Notes: generated by a model not told the origin, from the letters alone. A stretch of DNA of 64,000 nt from Photobacterium sp. TLY01 (GCF_021432065.1 NZ_CP090364.1:682001-746000); one strand, 5' to 3'. Shown: positions 1-10,532, numbered from the stretch's first letter. Program-made: numbers and translations.

Positions 1-1816
1 GTGAACCACCCAGAACAGCCATAGACATATCAGACAGCAAAGCCATGTTGGCACTGTAGCGGTTCAGTTGCTGGTAGTATCGCTTGGTCGCATCTTTACG
101 CGGTGAAGAAGACCCGCGACCGTCGGTCAGACCCAGCCAGAATGAGCGCATCAAATTACTGATCACAAAACCAATATGACCGAACAGTGCATCATCAAAG
201 TCGATCAGAGCCTGACGCTGGTCTTCGTTGTAGGCAGCGTTCATTTCAGTCAGCACGTAAGGATGACAGCGAATCGCCCCCTGACCGTAGATAATCATGG
301 AGCGGGTCAGGATATTGGCGCCTTCAACGGTGATCGCGATCGGTGCACCCTGATAGCCTCGAGCCAGGAAGTTGCTTGGACCCAGGCAGATCCCTTTACC
401 GCCGATGATGTCCATCGCGTCGATGATGCCGCGCTGGCTGCGGTGCGTACAGTGGTATTTTACGATAGCTGAAATTACCGACGGTTTTTCACCGAGATCG
501 ATACCGGAGACCGTGAGGCTGCTGGCGGCGTCCAGCACATAAGCATTACCGGCAATACGTGCCAGCGGCTCTTCAATCCCTTCCATTTTACCGATAGGCA
601 GTTTGAACTGACGACGAATACGTGAGTAAGCACCGGTTGCCAGGGCTGTCGTTTTGAGGCCGCCTGTGGTGTTTGATGGCAGAGTGATACCGCGACCAAC
701 CGACAGGCACTCCACCAGCATGCGCCAGCCTTGCCCCGCCATTTCCTGACCACCAATGATGTAGCTCAGCGGTACGAAAATCTTGTCACCCTGAGTCGGA
801 CCATTCTGGAACGGCACGTTGAGCGGGAAGTGGCGGCGACCGATTTTCACGCCGTCTAAATGCGTTGGGATCAGGGCACAGGTGATCCCCAGTTCTTCTT
901 CATCACCAATTAAATGCTCTGGATCGTACAGCTTGAAAGCCAGGCCCAGAACCGTGGCCACAGGTGCCAGCGTGATATAACGCTTGTTCCAGGTCAGCTC
1001 CATCCCCAGGATTTCTTCACCCTGCCACTGACCTTTTTTGACAATACCGAAATCCGGAATGGCACCGGCATCAGAGCCTGCCTCCGGACTGGTCAGCGCA
1101 AAACAGGGAATTTCTTTCCCTGCCGCCAGGCGAGGAAGGTAGTGATTTTTCTGCTCTTCTGTGCCGTAGTGTTGCAGCAGCTCACCCGGACCTAATGAGT
1201 TAGGTACGCCCACGGTGGACGACATCACCATAGAGACACTGGACAGTTTTTGCAGCACCAGTGATTGCGCATAAGCCGAAAATTCCAGACCACCAAACTC
1301 TTTTTTGATGATCATGGCGAAGAATTTCTTGTCCTTCAGGTATTGCCAGACTTCAGGAGGAAGATCGGCCATATCATGGGTGACTTCAAAGTCATTGACC
1401 ATGCGGCAAACTTCATTGACCGGGCCTTCCAGGAAGGCTTTCTCTTCTGCACTCAGGCGTGGCGCAGGAATATCATGCAGTTTGTTCCAGTCCGGCGCAC
1501 CGCGAAACAGATCGGCTTCCCACCAGACCGTGCCGGCGTCGATTGCTTCTTTTTCTGTCCGCGACATTTCAGGCATCACGCCTTTGAAGGCTTTCAGGGC
1601 AGGTTTGCTGAGTAATTTCTGGCGGATGGCCTGCAGGTTCAGTGGCAATGCAATGATCAGAAACGCCAGCCAACTGTACTCGCCGGTAATGTCCAGCACA
1701 GTACCAACAGCAAGCGCGACGGCGAAAACAAGGGTGAAGGTTCTGAGGCTGGCTCTGTGATAAGCGAGCACTCCGGTTATCCCCAACAACCCCAGCAGGT
1801 ACACGAGTGTAGCCAT
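1..1816 (-). CDS. fadE: Acyl-CoA dehydrogenase FadE, 3' end cut by window
   Basis: FadE catalyses the first, FAD-dependent step of fatty acid beta-oxidation, acyl-CoA to trans-2-enoyl-CoA. The frame reads without a stop from ATG 1816-1814 to the window edge, giving about 605 of the roughly 810 codons usual for the long FadE family. The N terminus has hydrophobic segments (starting [19 protein letters not shown]), as in membrane-associated FadE. The acyl-CoA dehydrogenase signature [12 protein letters not shown] lies about residue 245. The start is preceded by AAGGAGAAG, a strong ribosome binding site. The gene diverges from gmhA, as in E. coli (fadE-gmhA-yafJ). A FadR-like palindrome lies upstream. 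The catalytic C-terminal part is outside the window. Confidence 0.95.
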   Translation of the reverse strand, partial: MATLVYLLGLLGITGVLAYHRASLRTFTLVFAVALAVGTVLDITGEYSWLAFLIIALPLNLQAIRQKLLSKPALKAFKGVMPEMSRTEKEAIDAGTVWWEADLFRGAPDWNKLHDIPAPRLSAEEKAFLEGPVNEVCRMVNDFEVTHDMADLPPEVWQYLKDKKFFAMIIKKEFGGLEFSAYAQSLVLQKLSSVSMVMSSTVGVPNSLGPGELLQHYGTEEQKNHYLPRLAAGKEIPCFALTSPEAGSDAGAIPDFGIVKKGQWQGEEILGMELTWNKRYITLAPVATVLGLAFKLYDPEHLIGDEEELGITCALIPTHLDGVKIGRRHFPLNVPFQNGPTQGDKIFVPLSYIIGGQEMAGQGWRMLVECLSVGRGITLPSNTTGGLKTTALATGAYSRIRRQFKLPIGKMEGIEEPLARIAGNAYVLDAASSLTVSGIDLGEKPSVISAIVKYHCTHRSQRGIIDAMDIIGGKGICLGPSNFLARGYQGAPIAITVEGANILTRSMIIYGQGAIRCHPYVLTEMNAAYNEDQRQALIDFDDALFGHIGFVISNLMRSFWLGLTDGRGSSSPRKDATKRYYQQLNRYSANMALLSDMSMAVLGGS

Positions 1817-2173
1817 TCTTTCTTCTCCTTATCAGGGATATTCCCTTAGGGTATTTTTAGTGAATTTTATATTCGGGTAAGAGGTCATACCACTTGATTT
1901 GATTGTAAGGTAATCTTTGGCGAAATGTAAAAATCTTTTTTCGATTTTGCTGAGTAGGTTCTCATCGTCATTTGATGAAAGAGGCAACAAAAAGGTGGGA
2001 TAAGTAGCAGGAAATCGGTTTCCTTATCAGCCTGGACGCTGATATGAGGGGAAAATCACTGCAATTGCTGCCTGCTCAGTCGACACTTCCTAGTGTTTCT
2101 GGGTAAACTGCCTGTCAGGGCATATCCGGCAGGGAATTCCTTGCTTTACACAACAATTCACAGAGAAAAGCCT
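1817..2173. other. Divergent fadE-gmhA intergenic region
   Basis: This 357-bp gap has no convincing ORF. It holds the fadE control region, with a TATAAA hexamer on the minus strand at 1866-1871 and the FadR-like site at 1879-1895, and the leader of gmhA. I found no clear terminator or hairpin and could not place the gmhA promoter with confidence. Confidence 0.5.
1879..1895. promoter_or_regulatory. Candidate FadR operator upstream of fadE
   Basis: The 17-mer AAGAGGTCATACCACTT is an imperfect palindrome with the GGT/ACC half-sites of the FadR consensus, matching about 13 of 17 positions. It overlaps the -35 zone of a plausible fadE promoter (TATAAA at 1866-1871, minus strand). FadR represses fad genes until long-chain acyl-CoA binds it, so this location fits. 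The assignment is inferred from sequence only. Confidence 0.6.
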
Positions 2174-2758
2174 ATGTATCAAGATCTCATTCGTGCCGAA
2201 CTGACTGAAGCGGCGGACGTTCTGAACCGATTCATCAGCGATGAAAAAAATCTGGCGGATATTCAGGCTGCCGCAAAGCTGCTGGCAGACTCGTTCAAAC
2301 AAGGCGGTAAGGTGTTGTCCTGTGGTAACGGCGGCTCGCACTGTGATGCGATGCATTTTGCTGAAGAACTGACGGGGCGCTACCGGGATAATCGTCCTGG
2401 CTATCCGGGTATCGCAATCTCTGATCCCAGCCATCTGTCTTGTGTCAGTAATGATTTTGGCTATGAATATGTCTTTTCCCGTTACCTGGAAGCGGTGGGA
2501 GCGAAAGGCGATGTCTTGTTTGGTCTGTCAACGTCCGGCAATTCAGCGAATATTTTGAAGGCCATCGAAGCGGCAAAAGCGAAAGGCATGAAAGTGATTG
2601 CGCTGACCGGTAAAGACGGCGGCAAAATGGCCGGGATTGCGGATGTGGAAATTCGCGTACCGCATTTTGGTTATGCAGATCGAATTCAGGAAATTCACAT
2701 TAAAATCATCCATATTTTGATCATGCTGGTAGAAAAGGAAATGGAAGGCACCGAGTAA
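2174..2758 (+). CDS. gmhA: Phosphoheptose isomerase GmhA
   Basis: GmhA converts sedoheptulose 7-phosphate to D-glycero-D-manno-heptose 7-phosphate, the first step of ADP-heptose synthesis for the LPS inner core, in the cytosol. The 194-residue protein is one SIS domain. It shows the phosphosugar loop [20 protein letters not shown] near residues 49-68, a second loop STSGNS near 120, and a C-terminal helix [15 protein letters not shown] carrying the conserved catalytic histidine. The start MYQDLI was chosen because it follows AGAGAA and gives the usual family length; the frame is open further upstream without a good site. yafJ follows 30 bp later. Confidence 0.97.
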   Translation: MYQDLIRAELTEAADVLNRFISDEKNLADIQAAAKLLADSFKQGGKVLSCGNGGSHCDAMHFAEELTGRYRDNRPGYPGIAISDPSHLSCVSNDFGYEYVFSRYLEAVGAKGDVLFGLSTSGNSANILKAIEAAKAKGMKVIALTGKDGGKMAGIADVEIRVPHFGYADRIQEIHIKIIHILIMLVEKEMEGTE

Positions 2759-2788
2759 TTCGGTCACCTGACAGAGGGCGAAGGAAAG

Positions 2789-3601
2789 ATGTGTGAATTG
2801 CTTGGCATGAGTGCCAACGTACCTACTGATATTTGTTTCAGTTTCACTGGCTTGATGCAGCGCGGCGGACGCACGGGTCCGCATGCTGATGGCTGGGGTA
2901 TTACCTTTTATGAAGGTAAAGGATTTCGTACATTTAAAGATCCTAAACCCAGCTGCCACTCTAAAATTGCTGAGCTGGTGCAACAATACCCGATTAAAAG
3001 CTGCGCGGTGATCAGTCATATCAGACAGGCGAACCGGGGGGGAGTGTGTCTGGAAAATACACACCCCTTTACCCGTGAGCTGTGGGGGCGCTACTGGACC
3101 TTTGCACATAATGGCCAGCTGACAGGCTATGAAAACCTGGAAGCGGGGCGGTTTCAGTCGGTGGGTGACACAGACAGCGAAATTGCCTTCTGCTGGTTGA
3201 TGAATCAGATTGACAGCAAATTTCCCCAGCCTCCGGAAGACTGGAGCCAGATCTTTGAGGTGGTGGCTGAGTGTTGCGATGAGCTGAGGAAGCTTGGGGT
3301 ATACAATATGCTGCTCAGTGATGGTGAGTTTGTGCTGACTTACTGTACCAATAACCTGCACTGGATCACCCGGCGGGCACCTTTTGGCAAAGCCTCACTG
3401 ATTGATGAAGATGTCACCATTGACTTTCAGCAAGAGACCACACCCAATGATGTGGTGACTGTGATTGCCACTCAGCCGCTGACTAATGATGAGCGCTGGC
3501 ACAAAATGGCCACGGGCGAATTTGCCGTCTTTCATTATGGCGAATTGATTAATAAACGGGTGCCGGACATCCCGCAAGATCTCCCCTCATCTGCCAGTTA
3601 A
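2789..3601 (+). CDS. yafJ: Class II glutamine amidotransferase YafJ
   Basis: This is a 270-residue protein consisting of a class II (Ntn-hydrolase) glutamine amidotransferase domain alone. The N-terminal nucleophile is Cys2 (MCELLGMSANVPTD). The motifs RGGRTGPHADGWG near residues 26-38, THPFTRELWG near 91 and FAHNGQL near 106 are typical of the fold. There is no attached synthetase domain, so the acceptor of the released ammonia is unknown, as for E. coli YafJ. AGGGCGAAGGA precedes the ATG. It probably forms an operon with gmhA and ends at a strong hairpin terminator. Confidence 0.9.
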   Translation: MCELLGMSANVPTDICFSFTGLMQRGGRTGPHADGWGITFYEGKGFRTFKDPKPSCHSKIAELVQQYPIKSCAVISHIRQANRGGVCLENTHPFTRELWGRYWTFAHNGQLTGYENLEAGRFQSVGDTDSEIAFCWLMNQIDSKFPQPPEDWSQIFEVVAECCDELRKLGVYNMLLSDGEFVLTYCTNNLHWITRRAPFGKASLIDEDVTIDFQQETTPNDVVTVIATQPLTNDERWHKMATGEFAVFHYGELINKRVPDIPQDLPSSAS

Positions 3602-3617
3602 CTATTTCTCTGGCGAA

Positions 3618-3646
3618 AAAAATGCGGCTTTTAGAGCCGCATTTTT
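3618..3646. terminator. Bidirectional terminator between yafJ and purN
   Basis: A perfect stem (AATGCGGCT at 3621-3629, AGCCGCATT at 3635-3643) has a 5-nt loop, an A-run before it and a T-run after it. It can therefore stop transcription from both convergent units. Confidence 0.9.
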
Positions 3647-3665
3647 GTATTCAGTGCCTGAACGA

Positions 3666-4310
3666 TCACTCTTCCGAGGCGTAACCCTGCTGTGGCAAAC
3701 GTACACCATCCAAAAAGGCGGCGTCATCTTGCATGATCACACGTCCTTGCAGGAACCACTGGCAGACTAACGGGTAAATACGGTGCTCTTGCTGCTGAAC
3801 CCGTGCCATCACATCTTCCGCTGTATCGTCAGCAAAAATAGGCACTTTGGCTTGCAGAATAACCGGGCCACCGTCTAATTCCTCGGTGACAAAGTGCACA
3901 CTGGTGCCGTGCTCCGTGTCCCCCGCATCCAGCGCGCGCTGGTGAGTGTGCAGACCAGTGTACTTCGGTAGCAGAGACGGGTGGATATTCAGCATACGGC
4001 CCTGGTAGTGACGGACAAATTCACCGCTCAGGATGCGCATATAGCCAGCGAGCACCACTAAGTCCGGCTGATAGCCATCAATGAGATCGGCCAGAGCGCG
4101 GTCAAAGCTGTCGCGGTCGGCATAATCTTGCGCAGCGAGGTGGGCCGTTGCAATACCGGCTACTCGCGCCCGCTCCAAGCCATAGGCATCCGATTTATTG
4201 GAAATCACGGCTGCAATGCGGCCGTTATCGATCACGCCATTTTCACAGGCATCAATGATGGCCTGTAAATTAGAGCCGCTGCCTGAGATGAGGACAACAA
4301 TGTTTTTCAT
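3666..4310 (-). CDS. purN: Phosphoribosylglycinamide formyltransferase PurN
   Basis: PurN transfers a formyl group from 10-formyltetrahydrofolate to glycinamide ribonucleotide in purine synthesis. The protein has 214 residues, close to the 212 of E. coli. Visible signatures are the phosphate loop GSGSNLQAI (residues 10-18), the catalytic stretch NIHPSLLPKYTG near residue 107 with the Asn and His of the active site, and EELDGGPVI near 143 with the catalytic Asp. It is the second gene of purMN, starting 3 bp after the purM stop. Confidence 0.97.
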   Translation of the reverse strand: MKNIVVLISGSGSNLQAIIDACENGVIDNGRIAAVISNKSDAYGLERARVAGIATAHLAAQDYADRDSFDRALADLIDGYQPDLVVLAGYMRILSGEFVRHYQGRMLNIHPSLLPKYTGLHTHQRALDAGDTEHGTSVHFVTEELDGGPVILQAKVPIFADDTAEDVMARVQQQEHRIYPLVCQWFLQGRVIMQDDAAFLDGVRLPQQGYASEE

Positions 4311-4313
4311 TGC

Positions 4314-5354
4314 TTAGCGAATCTCCACCTGGGCTTCACCCTCGGCAGCATCCGCAATGGTTCCCAGCAGCCAGGCGCTCTCACCTTCAGCGTTCAGCAG
4401 CGCAACAGCTTGCTCCGCCTGCGTCTGAGGCAAGGCAATGACCAGGCCAACGCCACAGTTAAAGGTGCGGTACATTTCGTGCGTTTCAACATTGCCCGCA
4501 GTTTGCAGCCAGTTGAACACAGCCGGCCATTCCCAGCTTTTGCCATCAATGACGGCTTTTGTGCCCTGAGGCAGTACGCGTGGGATATTTTCCCAGAAAC
4601 CGCCACCGGTAATGTGAGAGATAGCGTGCAGGTCGCAGCTTTCCATCAGCTTGAGGACGGATTTCACATAAATACGGGTTGGCTCCAGCAGGTGGTCGGC
4701 CAATGGCTTGCCGTCCAGATCCTGAGTCAGATCGGCCTGTGACACTTCAAGGATTTTACGGATCAGAGAATAGCCGTTTGAGTGAGGACCACTGGATGCG
4801 ACGGCAATCAGTGCATCGCCAGCTTTCACTTTGGTGCCATCGATGATTTCAGACTTTTCAACCACACCGACACAGAATCCGGCTACGTCGTAATCTTCAC
4901 CATGGTACATGCCCGGCATTTCTGCCGTTTCACCACCGATCAATGCACAGCCAGACTGCACACAACCTTCACCGATACCGCCCACGACGCTTGCTGCCGT
5001 ATCCACGTCCAGCTTGCCTGTTGCATAGTAGTCGAGGAAAAACAGGGGTTCTGCACCCTGGACAATCAAATCGTTGACACACATGGCGACCAGGTCGATA
5101 CCAATGGTGTCGTGCTTTTTCAGATCCATCGCCAGACGCAGCTTGGTTCCTACACCGTCTGTGCCAGAAACCAGTACAGGCTCTTTGTACTTGGTTGGCA
5201 GTGAGCACAGGGCGCCAAATCCACCCAGACCACCCATGACTTCAGGACGAGTTGTGCGTTTGACTACACCTTTGATTCGATCAACCAAGGCATTCCCTGC
5301 ATCAATATCGACACCTGCATCTTTGTAACTAAGAGAAGAATGATTACCGCTCAC
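4314..5354 (-). CDS. purM: Phosphoribosylformylglycinamidine cyclo-ligase PurM
   Basis: PurM (AIR synthetase) uses ATP to close the imidazole ring of formylglycinamidine ribonucleotide. It has 346 residues (E. coli 345). Motifs include [12 protein letters not shown] near residue 65, [11 protein letters not shown] near 140 and [13 protein letters not shown] near 247, all typical of the PurM/ThiL ATP-binding fold. The start codon is GTG, preceded by GAGGA with six-base spacing. It is first in the purMN unit and diverges from upp across a short region with a PurR-like box. Confidence 0.97.
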   Translation of the reverse strand: MSGNHSSLSYKDAGVDIDAGNALVDRIKGVVKRTTRPEVMGGLGGFGALCSLPTKYKEPVLVSGTDGVGTKLRLAMDLKKHDTIGIDLVAMCVNDLIVQGAEPLFFLDYYATGKLDVDTAASVVGGIGEGCVQSGCALIGGETAEMPGMYHGEDYDVAGFCVGVVEKSEIIDGTKVKAGDALIAVASSGPHSNGYSLIRKILEVSQADLTQDLDGKPLADHLLEPTRIYVKSVLKLMESCDLHAISHITGGGFWENIPRVLPQGTKAVIDGKSWEWPAVFNWLQTAGNVETHEMYRTFNCGVGLVIALPQTQAEQAVALLNAEGESAWLLGTIADAAEGEAQVEIR

Positions 5355-5415
5355 AACAGATCCTCACCGGTTAAATCGCAAAATCCGCAGTATGATAACA
5401 GCAGTCAGGGCGGAA

Positions 5416-5431
5416 AGGAAAACGTTTGCGT
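5416..5431. promoter_or_regulatory. PurR-like operator upstream of purM
   Basis: The 16-mer AGGAAAACGTTTGCGT has a perfect right half (GTTTGCGT) and a left half matching at five of eight positions of the PurR palindrome ACGCAAACGTTTGCGT. It sits 62 bp upstream of the purM GTG. PurR with hypoxanthine or guanine as corepressor controls purMN in E. coli, so the location supports the call. Confidence 0.75.
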
Positions 5432-5502
5432 CAAATATTCCTGCTGGGTGAAAGCCAAGCAGATAAGCTGCTATTCCCTACCTGTAAGACTATGGACTAG
5501 TG

Positions 5503-5508
5503 TATAAT
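5503..5508 (+). promoter_or_regulatory. upp promoter -10 hexamer
   Basis: A consensus TATAAT lies 40 bp before the upp start. The -35 hexamer is weak (CCTGTA-like near 5481), so only the -10 element is called. The long T-run after it would lie in the leader. Confidence 0.5.
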
Positions 5509-5548
5509 AGATCGATTTTTTTGAAATTTTGTTGTGTAGGAGTCCAAG

Positions 5549-6175
5549 ATGAAAGTCGTTGAGGTAAAACATCCGCTGGTGAAGCATAAAATTGGCCTGA
5601 TGCGTGAAGCCGACATCAGCACCAAGCGGTTCCGCGAGCTGGCGACTGAGGTGGGGAGCCTGCTGACTTACGAAGCGACGTCTGACTTCGAAACAGAGAA
5701 AATTACCATTGAAGGCTGGAACGGCCCGGTTGAGGTCGATCAGATCAAAGGAAAGAAAGTGACCGTGGTGCCGATTCTGCGTGCCGGTCTGGGTATGATG
5801 GATGGTGTGCTGGAACACATGCCAAGTGCCCGTATCAGTACGGTGGGTATTTATCGCGATGAGGAAACGCTCGAGCCTGTGCCTTATTTCCATAAGCTGG
5901 CATCAAACATTGATGAGCGTATGGCACTGGTGGTTGACCCGATGCTGGCGACTGGCGGCTCGATGATTGCGACCATTGATTTGCTGAAAGAGCACGGTTG
6001 TAGTGCGATTAAAGTGCTGGTACTGGTGGCTGCACCTGAGGGCATCGCGGCCCTTGAGAAAGCGCATCCGGATGTAGAGCTGTACACAGCGGCTATTGAT
6101 CAGAAGCTGAATGATAAAGGCTATATCGTTCCAGGTCTGGGCGATGCCGGTGACAAAATCTTTGGTACCAAGTAA
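5549..6175 (+). CDS. upp: Uracil phosphoribosyltransferase Upp
   Basis: Upp salvages uracil with PRPP to give UMP. The 208 residues match the E. coli length. The PRPP-binding loop is [15 protein letters not shown] near residue 128, and the uracil-binding C-terminal segment [16 protein letters not shown] ends the protein. The ATG follows TAGGAGTCCAAG, a good ribosome binding site. upp diverges from purM and is convergent with uraA, whereas E. coli has upp-uraA as one operon; here the permease gene is inverted. Confidence 0.98.
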   Translation: MKVVEVKHPLVKHKIGLMREADISTKRFRELATEVGSLLTYEATSDFETEKITIEGWNGPVEVDQIKGKKVTVVPILRAGLGMMDGVLEHMPSARISTVGIYRDEETLEPVPYFHKLASNIDERMALVVDPMLATGGSMIATIDLLKEHGCSAIKVLVLVAAPEGIAALEKAHPDVELYTAAIDQKLNDKGYIVPGLGDAGDKIFGTK

Positions 6176-6190
6176 CAGCAGATAACGCGC

Positions 6191-6220
6191 AAAAAAAACC
6201 GGCAGTTTGCCGGTTTTTTT
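6191..6220. terminator. Bidirectional terminator between upp and uraA
   Basis: An A8 run, stem ACCGGCA (6198-6204), loop GTT, stem TGCCGGT (6208-6214) and a T7 run form a symmetric hairpin between two convergent genes. Confidence 0.92.
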
Positions 6221-6250
6221 GACGCTGTCTATTTGCTCAGAGCCATGGGC

Positions 6251-7507
6251 TCAGGCGTCATTCGACTCCATTTGCGCATTGTCCACGACCTTACTTTCCC
6301 CCAAGTCTTTTGGCAGCACCAGATTCAGGATAATGGCCACGATACCGCACAGGCTGATCCCCTGCAGGCTGAATTCGCCGATGCCAAACGCCATACCGCC
6401 GATGCCAAATACCAGAGTCACAGCCACAATCACCAGATTGCGTGATTTGTGCAGATCGACCTGGTGCTTAATCAGAGTATTGAGGCCGACGGTCGCAATC
6501 GAGCCGAACAGCAAAATCATGATGCCACCCATCACAGGAACGGGAATGGTTTGCAGTACAGCACCCAATTTACCGACAAAAGCCAGAATGATGGCCGTGA
6601 CTGCACTCCAGGTCATGATGGCCGGATTAAAGGCTTTGGTCAGCATCACGGCCCCGGTGACTTCTGAATAGGTGGTATTGGGCGGCGCGCCGAACATAGA
6701 TGCTGCAATGGTTGCCACGCCGTCACCGGCCATGGTGCGATGCAGCCCCGGTTTTTTGAGGTAGTCTTTGCCCGTGACATTCGAAATGGCCAGCATATCA
6801 CCGACGTGTTCAACAGCGGGAGCAATGGCAACGGGAATCATGAACAGAATGGCATTGATATTGAATTCCGGCATGGTGAAATTCGGCATAGCCAGCCAGC
6901 TCGCCTGCTGTACCGGTGTGAAATCAACCACCCCGAATGCCAGGCTGGTGGCATAGCCGGCCAGAATACCTGAAATGATTGGCACGAGTTTGAAGATGCC
7001 TTTGGCAAATACGCTGACCAGAATTGTCACCAGCAGTGAGACACTGGCTATCCACAAAGCGGCATCACCGGCAACAATCTGGATTGCACCATCGCCACTT
7101 TTACCCAGCGCCATATTGACCGCGGCAGGTGCCAGTCCTAAACCGATCACCATAATGACGGGGCCGACCACCACAGGTGGAAGCAGTTTATGAATAATGC
7201 CGACACCGCGAACTTTGATCACACTGGCCATGATCAGATAGATCACACCAGCCATCATCAGGCCACCGAGGGTTGCAGGGATCCCCCAGGTTTGAACGCC
7301 GTACAGAATGGGAGCAATGAAAGCAAAAGAGGAAGCAAGGAAGATGGGGACACTGCGTTTGGTGATGACTTGAAAAAGTAAGGTGCCAATGCCGGCGCCG
7401 AACAGGGCGACATTGGGATCCAGGCCGGTTAAAAGTGGCACCAGAACCAGCGCACCAAATGCTACAAAAAGCATCTGCACACCTTGTAATATCTGCATCA
7501 TTGTCAC
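6251..7507 (-). CDS. uraA: Uracil permease UraA (NCS2 family)
   Basis: UraA is an inner-membrane uracil:proton symporter of the nucleobase:cation symporter-2 family. The 418-residue reading frame is hydrophobic throughout, with about 14 helices. It shows family segments FVAFGALVLVPLLTGLDPN near residue 16, AIAPAVEHVGDMLAIS near 228 (substrate-site Glu) and FGAPPNTTYSEVTGAV near 272. The start is uncertain: GTG 7507-7505 follows AAGGGAGATTC closely, but ATG codons at 7501 and 7498 are in frame and give an N terminus closer to homologues. A PurR-like box lies upstream. Uracil import matches the neighbouring salvage gene upp. Confidence 0.95.
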   Translation of the reverse strand: MTMMQILQGVQMLFVAFGALVLVPLLTGLDPNVALFGAGIGTLLFQVITKRSVPIFLASSFAFIAPILYGVQTWGIPATLGGLMMAGVIYLIMASVIKVRGVGIIHKLLPPVVVGPVIMVIGLGLAPAAVNMALGKSGDGAIQIVAGDAALWIASVSLLVTILVSVFAKGIFKLVPIISGILAGYATSLAFGVVDFTPVQQASWLAMPNFTMPEFNINAILFMIPVAIAPAVEHVGDMLAISNVTGKDYLKKPGLHRTMAGDGVATIAASMFGAPPNTTYSEVTGAVMLTKAFNPAIMTWSAVTAIILAFVGKLGAVLQTIPVPVMGGIMILLFGSIATVGLNTLIKHQVDLHKSRNLVIVAVTLVFGIGGMAFGIGEFSLQGISLCGIVAIILNLVLPKDLGESKVVDNAQMESNDA

Positions 7508-7873
7508 GAATCTCCCTTGATATAAAAAAATCGCGCAATGCTAGCACAAGCGCAAACGTTTCCCCAATGATCCTGAATATTAATTTTATAACTTTGTCAT
7601 TATTGTGGCGTGAAAGGCCAACCCCCATTCGCGGGCTGTGATTTCATTTTGCCGGCGGCAAGCGGAAGCCAGACAAATCGGTCTGATGTCAGAAAGCTAA
7701 CTTGTCCCCGTTTTTGGTATTTTTTTATGGTAAATAACGTCATTTTTTGCCAGCTAAGGTATAGTGAGTCCTGTCAATTTGCTGACGTCTGGTTATGGCG
7801 CTTCTGCAGCCAATAACGTTTACAACCGGGTGACTTTCATCCTTAATTAACCATGATATTCGACGAGTGATTT
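7508..7873. other. Divergent uraA-DUF2066 intergenic region
   Basis: This 366-bp gap contains the PurR-like box for uraA at 7550-7565 and a possible -10 (TATAGT, 7760-7765, plus strand) for the DUF2066 gene, with no good -35. I see no ORF with coding character and no structured RNA. Confidence 0.45.
7550..7565. promoter_or_regulatory. PurR-like operator upstream of uraA
   Basis: The 16-mer GCGCAAACGTTTCCCC keeps the core CGCAAACGTTT of the PurR palindrome and loses only the outer bases, mostly on one side. It is about 43 bp upstream of the uraA GTG. Together with the box at purM it suggests that the inverted uraA keeps its own purine control. Sequence match only. Confidence 0.6.
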
Positions 7874-9070
7874 ATGTGGCGTGTTGCTTTTTTTCTTGTA
7901 GCGCTGATGACCATGCCGCTGCAGGCGGCTACAGTGAATACTTTATATCAGGCTCAGGTGCCTTTGCCTGACTCTGACCGACAGACGGAGCAGACCGCGC
8001 GGGTTGCCGCATTGCAGCAAGTGCTGGTGAAAGTGTCCGGACAGCGAGACATCGCCGGCAACGAGGTTATTCAGAAAGCGCTGGAAAACAGCAGCGCATA
8101 TGTCAGCCAGTTAGGGTATGGCAATGAGCAGGGGCAACCTGTACTGGAAATTAGTTTCGACAGCGAGAAAATCCGTACGTTGCTGACGCAGGCCAATGCC
8201 ACCTTTTGGTCAGAGCAACGTCCCACTGTGCTTGTCTGGCTGGTTGAGGAGGCGAATCGTGATCGCGCCATCGTGTGGGATCAGACAGGAAACCGTCTTC
8301 AGGGGCAATTGAATCAGGCCGCGGCACAGCGTGGTATACCCGTTCTGCTGCCTATCGGTGATTTTCAGGACGTGACTGCGATCAGTGTGCCGGATTTGTG
8401 GGGCGGTTTCTCGCAGCCGATTGCAAATGCCAGTACCCGCTATCAGCCTGATGCTGTGCTGATTGCACGCGTTCAGCGTGGTAGCGGCAGTATGCAAGTG
8501 GCCTGGCAGCTGTTTCCGGGATCACCGGCCGCCATGCTGGACGGTGACTCGGCACCAGTTGAAGGGCGCCATAGCGGAGACGGCGCGGCAGCCTTGACGG
8601 CTATGATGGATCAGGTTGCCGATAACCTGGCAGCACGCTATGCCGTACAGTTGGGTGGTGTCGCTGACGGTGGTTTTGCCATTGACGTGGCGAATGTACG
8701 TCGGGTTGAAGACTTTTTTCAGTTGGAGAAACTGCTGAAGGATCTCAGCTCAGTGGCCTCAGTGAATGCCAGCCATTTGCAGGGGGACAAAGTCCGCTTT
8801 GCGATTCGGTTGTTGAGCAACGAGCAGGCCTTTGCTCGCGAGCTGAGTATGGAACCCAAAATTCAGGCGCAGCCGGTTTCGTCGCTGGTACGTGATGTCA
8901 CCTTTGAGCAGCACTCTGCAGGGGAGATAACCTCAGCTAGTCAGGAAGGTATGATTGTGCCGACGTCCCGGGAAGGATCGGCGTCTGAGCCTTTGCCTCA
9001 GTTGGATGTGTCTGCACCTCAGGGCGCAACATCAAATGTCGGCCAGTATTACTGGAACCCGAACGCCTGA
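7874..9070 (+). CDS. DUF2066 domain protein, exported
   Basis: A 398-residue protein of unknown function with a clear signal peptide (MWRVAFFLVALMTMPLQAA), hence periplasmic or envelope located. After cleavage comes a DUF2066-like region (about residues 20-360) with the conserved opening TVNTLYQAQVPLPDSDRQTE and EQTARVAALQQVLVKVSGQ. The last 50 residues are Ser/Pro/Gln-rich and look disordered. It stands alone between uraA and a convergent DUF2069 gene and ends at its own terminator. No catalytic motif is visible. The family assignment is by recognition. Confidence 0.8.
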   Translation: MWRVAFFLVALMTMPLQAATVNTLYQAQVPLPDSDRQTEQTARVAALQQVLVKVSGQRDIAGNEVIQKALENSSAYVSQLGYGNEQGQPVLEISFDSEKIRTLLTQANATFWSEQRPTVLVWLVEEANRDRAIVWDQTGNRLQGQLNQAAAQRGIPVLLPIGDFQDVTAISVPDLWGGFSQPIANASTRYQPDAVLIARVQRGSGSMQVAWQLFPGSPAAMLDGDSAPVEGRHSGDGAAALTAMMDQVADNLAARYAVQLGGVADGGFAIDVANVRRVEDFFQLEKLLKDLSSVASVNASHLQGDKVRFAIRLLSNEQAFARELSMEPKIQAQPVSSLVRDVTFEQHSAGEITSASQEGMIVPTSREGSASEPLPQLDVSAPQGATSNVGQYYWNPNA

Positions 9071-9096
9071 TGGTCGATGGTCATCACATCTGAAAG

Positions 9097-9122
9097 AACC
9101 CCGGCTCAGTGCCGGGGTTTTT
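9097..9122 (+). terminator. Terminator of the DUF2066 gene
   Basis: A nine-pair stem (AACCCCGGC at 9097-9105, GCCGGGGTT at 9111-9119) with loop TCAGT is followed by a T-run. Confidence 0.9.
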
Positions 9123-9131
9123 ATACTGACA

Positions 9132-9557
9132 TTATTTATCGCCGTGGGCTTCGCGCTCTTCCCGCTCAACCTGAGACAGCTTTTTCAGCTTGTTACCCAA
9201 TTCCCGTCCCCGTGCCCGAGCAAACAGGATGTTGGCGAAAAAAGCCGCGGTGGTCAGTCCGAGCTCAATCAACGCCAGCCAGCGCTCCCCGCCATCTACC
9301 CAAAGCAGGGTCAGGGCATGCAGAAAATAAAACATCAGAATGAAGTTTGCCCAGGCATGGGTATAAGGTCTCCCTTGCACGATGCCTTTGAGGGGAAGTA
9401 ATAAAGGCAAAATCCACAGCCCGGCAACCACATAGTTGTTCAGGTGCGGGTGGGGCGAAATCACGCTCTGCCACAGAAAAACCCACAACAGCAAAGACAG
9501 GTTCACTGTCAGTGAGAAGTAGTGTAATTTCCGGGTTGAGGGGCTCATTGGTTTCAT
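9132..9557 (-). CDS. DUF2069 inner-membrane protein
   Basis: A 141-residue protein with four predicted membrane helices (for example LTVNLSLLLWVFLWQSVI near residue 16 and YVVAGLWILPLLLPLKGIV near 42) and a charged C-terminal tail (VEREEREAHGDK). It matches the DUF2069 family of small inner-membrane proteins, often found next to wrbA-like genes in Vibrionaceae. Function unknown. It lies 40 bp downstream of the wrbA-like gene on the same strand and probably shares its transcript. Confidence 0.75.
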   Translation of the reverse strand: MKPMSPSTRKLHYFSLTVNLSLLLWVFLWQSVISPHPHLNNYVVAGLWILPLLLPLKGIVQGRPYTHAWANFILMFYFLHALTLLWVDGGERWLALIELGLTTAAFFANILFARARGRELGNKLKKLSQVEREEREAHGDK

Positions 9558-9597
9558 ATGGGTATCCGTATCTTAAAACTGCACAAGTGCGGCAGGA

Positions 9598-10532
<935 letters not shown>

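Noticed and set aside
2543..3361. 272-codon minus-strand ORF opposite gmhA and yafJ
   Set aside because: It is a shadow of two clear genes without family features.
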